From NCBI RefSeq assembly GCF_938046015.1, contig NZ_CALIXW010000025.1, positions 1 to 16,410 of the forward strand: a DNA stretch of 16,410 bases, in the 5' to 3' direction. Below are positions 14,849 to 16,410 of this stretch, in pieces. The notes under the pieces were generated by a model. The model did not search any database. It was not told the DNA's origin and worked only from the letters and a program-made list of their open reading frames with translations. The stretch comes from an uncultured Porphyromonas sp. Its GTDB lineage: Bacteria > Bacteroidota > Bacteroidia > Bacteroidales > Porphyromonadaceae. The position numbers were made by a program, and so were the translations under genes. Numbering within the stretch: the stretch's first letter is position 1; the number at the start of each line of letters is the position of its first letter.

Positions 14849-14873
14849 CCCTAAGACTCCTAGGGCAAAGGTA
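14849..14873 (-). promoter_or_regulatory. ilvE -7 element followed by a small dyad at the start of transcription
   Basis: The minus strand reads TACCTTTG (14873-14866), a match to TAnnTTTG, immediately followed by CCCTAGGAGTCTTAGGG, a 5-bp inverted repeat with a 7-base centre (14849-14853 with 14861-14865). Transcription would be expected to start within this dyad, about 40 bases before the ATG. No -33 TTG at the proper spacing was found. The dyad could be an operator or a 5' hairpin; that is a guess. Confidence 0.5.
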
Positions 14874-14882
14874 AAGAAAAAG

Positions 14883-14940
14883 CAAAGAAAAACAGGAGAG
14901 GGGCAGAGAACGTGCTACAGACGCTCTCTGCCCCTCTCCT
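14883..14940 (-). terminator. Very strong intrinsic terminator of pta-ackA
   Basis: A 16-bp perfect stem (14894-14909 with 14925-14940), with CGT/ACG continuing it inside, is followed on the minus strand by GTTTTTCTTTGC. Stem length plus U-tract make this the clearest terminator of the window. It lies about 22 bases beyond the ackA stop. Confidence 0.93.
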
Positions 14941-14962
14941 TATTTATATAGGAAGGTGGTCG

Positions 14963-16219
14963 CTAGCCTTCGCTCACGATGCGGTAGGTATCCTTGGCGA
15001 TCATGTACTCCTCGTCGGTAGCCACGACAGCAACCTTGACGCGGCTATCGGGGGCGCTGATCAGCATCGTGCGGCCCATGGCCTGCTGGTTCAGCTCCTC
15101 ATCGATCTTGATGCCGAGGAACTCCAGCCCTTGGCACACCTCGGTGCGCATCGGGGGGCGGTTCTCCCCTACTCCAGCGGTGAAGATCAGTAGGTCTAGG
15201 CCTCCCAGCGCAGCAGCGTAGGCGCCGATGTACTTCTTCACTCGATAGGCGTGCATGGTGATGGCTAGACGATCGCGGTGGCTACCCGATTCGGCGGCCT
15301 TAGCGACGTCGCGCATGTCCGAGCCCTGGGTACTGATGCCCTCCAGACCGCTCTTCTTGGTCAGGAGGTGCGTCAGATCTTGCAGGCTCAGCTGGGTCTT
15401 GCCAGCCTCCTTCTCATCCTTGAGGTAAGGCGCGATGAACTCAGGACGGTAGTCCTTCTTCGCCAGGAGGAAGTCCAGCACCCCGCTGTCGATGTCCCCA
15501 GCACGCGTACCCATCATGAGGCCTTCATTGGGAGTCAGCCCCATGGAGGTATCGATGCTGTGGCCATTCAGGATAGCCGCCATGGAGGCACCACTACCGA
15601 CGTGGGCGGTCACGATCTTGGAGTTCGCTAGGTCAATGCCTGCCAGCTCAGCCCCTACCTCACTGACGTACTGATGGCTCGTACCGTGGAAGCCGTAGCG
15701 ACGGATGCCGAACTCCGAGTAGAACTCGTAGGGCAGCGCGTACATGAAGGCATGCTCGGGCATCGTCTGGTGGAAGGCTGTGTCGAAGACACCCACCTGA
15801 GGCACCTTGGGCAGCACCTTGCTCACAGCCTCAATCCCGAGGATGTTGGCAGGGTTGTGCAGCGGAGCCAGAGGCACGCACTCACGGAGCTTCTCGAGGA
15901 CCTCAGCATTGATACGGACGCTGGAGGCAAAGCGCTCACCTCCGTGTACGAGGCGGTGGCCGATGGCGTCGATCTCATCGAAGGAGGCTACGAAGTGCTC
16001 CTCGCGGAGGATGTCGAGGATGATCTCCACACCGCGCGTATGGTTTGGAATCGGTAGGTGGCGCTCCTCCTTGGTGCCGTCGGGACGCTTGAAGCGGATG
16101 AAGGAGTCGTTGATACCGACACGCTCTTCATTCCCCGAGGTGAGGACACGGTAGGTCGGGAGCTCGATGAGGGCAAACTTCAGCGAGCTGCTCCCACAGT
16201 TGAGGACTAGGATCTTCAT
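14963..16219 (-). CDS. ackA: Acetate kinase
   Basis: Transfers phosphate from acetyl phosphate to ADP, the ATP-yielding last step of acetate formation, in the cytoplasm. The product has 418 residues, close to the usual 400. Family landmarks are present: NCGSSSLKF at the N-terminus (N7, S10, S12), R89 in GHRLVHGGERF, FDTAFHQTMP (about 145-154), the catalytic histidine in RRYGFHGTSH (H178), GLTPNEGLMMGTRAGDID with the active-site arginine, AGVGENRPPMR, and the glutamates near the C-terminus in ATDEEYMIAKDT. One unusual point: the nucleotide-phosphate loop, usually HLGNG or HVGNG, reads HVGSG here (S209 in place of Asn). The ATG at 16217-16219 gives the standard MKILVLNCGSSS. It follows pta by 38 bases in the classical pta-ackA order and ends at a strong terminator. 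Confidence 0.97.
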   Translation of the reverse strand: MKILVLNCGSSSLKFALIELPTYRVLTSGNEERVGINDSFIRFKRPDGTKEERHLPIPNHTRGVEIILDILREEHFVASFDEIDAIGHRLVHGGERFASSVRINAEVLEKLRECVPLAPLHNPANILGIEAVSKVLPKVPQVGVFDTAFHQTMPEHAFMYALPYEFYSEFGIRRYGFHGTSHQYVSEVGAELAGIDLANSKIVTAHVGSGASMAAILNGHSIDTSMGLTPNEGLMMGTRAGDIDSGVLDFLLAKKDYRPEFIAPYLKDEKEAGKTQLSLQDLTHLLTKKSGLEGISTQGSDMRDVAKAAESGSHRDRLAITMHAYRVKKYIGAYAAALGGLDLLIFTAGVGENRPPMRTEVCQGLEFLGIKIDEELNQQAMGRTMLISAPDSRVKVAVVATDEEYMIAKDTYRIVSEG

Positions 16220-16257
16220 AAGGTTTATCCTGGGATGGTGAGACTAAGGGGGCGGAG

Positions 16258-16410
16258 CTAGGCCTTCTTGGCCTTCAGGGCGATGGACTGATTGGCGGTG
16301 ATGGCAGCCATCTTGTAAATGTCCTCGACCGAAGCTCCACGGCTCAGGTCATTGACAGGAGCAGCCATACCCTGTAGGACTGGCCCTACAGCCTCGGCAC
16401 CTGCTACACG
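16258..16410 (-). CDS. pta: Phosphate acetyltransferase, C-terminal 50 residues only
   Basis: Pta converts acetyl-CoA and phosphate to acetyl phosphate and CoA. Only the end of the gene is inside the window; the frame is open to the window edge, so the rest lies beyond 16410. The visible residues read VGPVLQGMAAPVNDLSRG followed by ASVEDIYKMAAITANQSI and a short Ala/Lys tail. The GP-LQG and PVNDLSRG motifs and the final TANQS segment are the conserved C-terminus of the Pta/Ptb family. Its position right before ackA decides the call in favour of pta over phosphate butyryltransferase. Its promoter is out of view. Confidence 0.93.
   Translation of the reverse strand, partial: RVAGAEAVGPVLQGMAAPVNDLSRGASVEDIYKMAAITANQSIALKAKKA

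Overview
The window reads like a high-GC member of the Bacteroidota, most probably a Porphyromonas-type anaerobe. Three things point there: several genes are preceded by the Bacteroidota-type -7 promoter element TAnnTTTG, classical Shine-Dalgarno sites are mostly absent, and the secreted proteins (an S9 oligopeptidase, a short-tailed lipoprotein) are typical of that group. The genus is inferred and not proven. All twelve recognisable genes lie on the minus strand, so transcription runs from high to low coordinates. No mobile element, phage gene, rRNA, tRNA or CRISPR array was seen.

Layout from high to low coordinates: the last 50 codons of pta, then ackA (acetyl-CoA to acetate plus ATP), closed by a very strong terminator; ilvE with its own promoter; a leucine-rich lipoprotein of unknown function; a phospho-sugar mutase with its own promoter between two hairpin terminators; comB followed 14 bases later by a secreted S9 peptidase; a gene-free stretch of about 650 bases carrying a 22-bp tandem repeat; a DMT (EamA) transporter; and at the low end a four-gene 2-oxo acid dehydrogenase operon (E1 alpha, E1 beta, E2, E3) with its own promoter, a leader of roughly 155 bases and a final terminator. 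A second, partial copy of the 22-bp repeat array lies at the very left edge.

The dehydrogenase complex would make acetyl-CoA and NADH from pyruvate (or acetoin), and Pta-AckA could convert that acetyl-CoA to acetate and ATP, so the two ends of the window form one catabolic route. The most unusual point is the build of this complex. E2 has no lipoyl domain and there is no room for one; instead it starts with two peripheral-subunit-binding domains in tandem. The only lipoyl domain encoded in the operon is on the N-terminus of E3. The swinging arm therefore appears to have moved from the core to the E3 subunit. Secondary points are a 13-bp hairpin directly before the E2 start, an Asp-to-Asn change in the E2 DHRxxxG motif, an Asn-to-Ser change in an AckA active-site loop, and the 22-bp repeat family shared by two intergenic regions.
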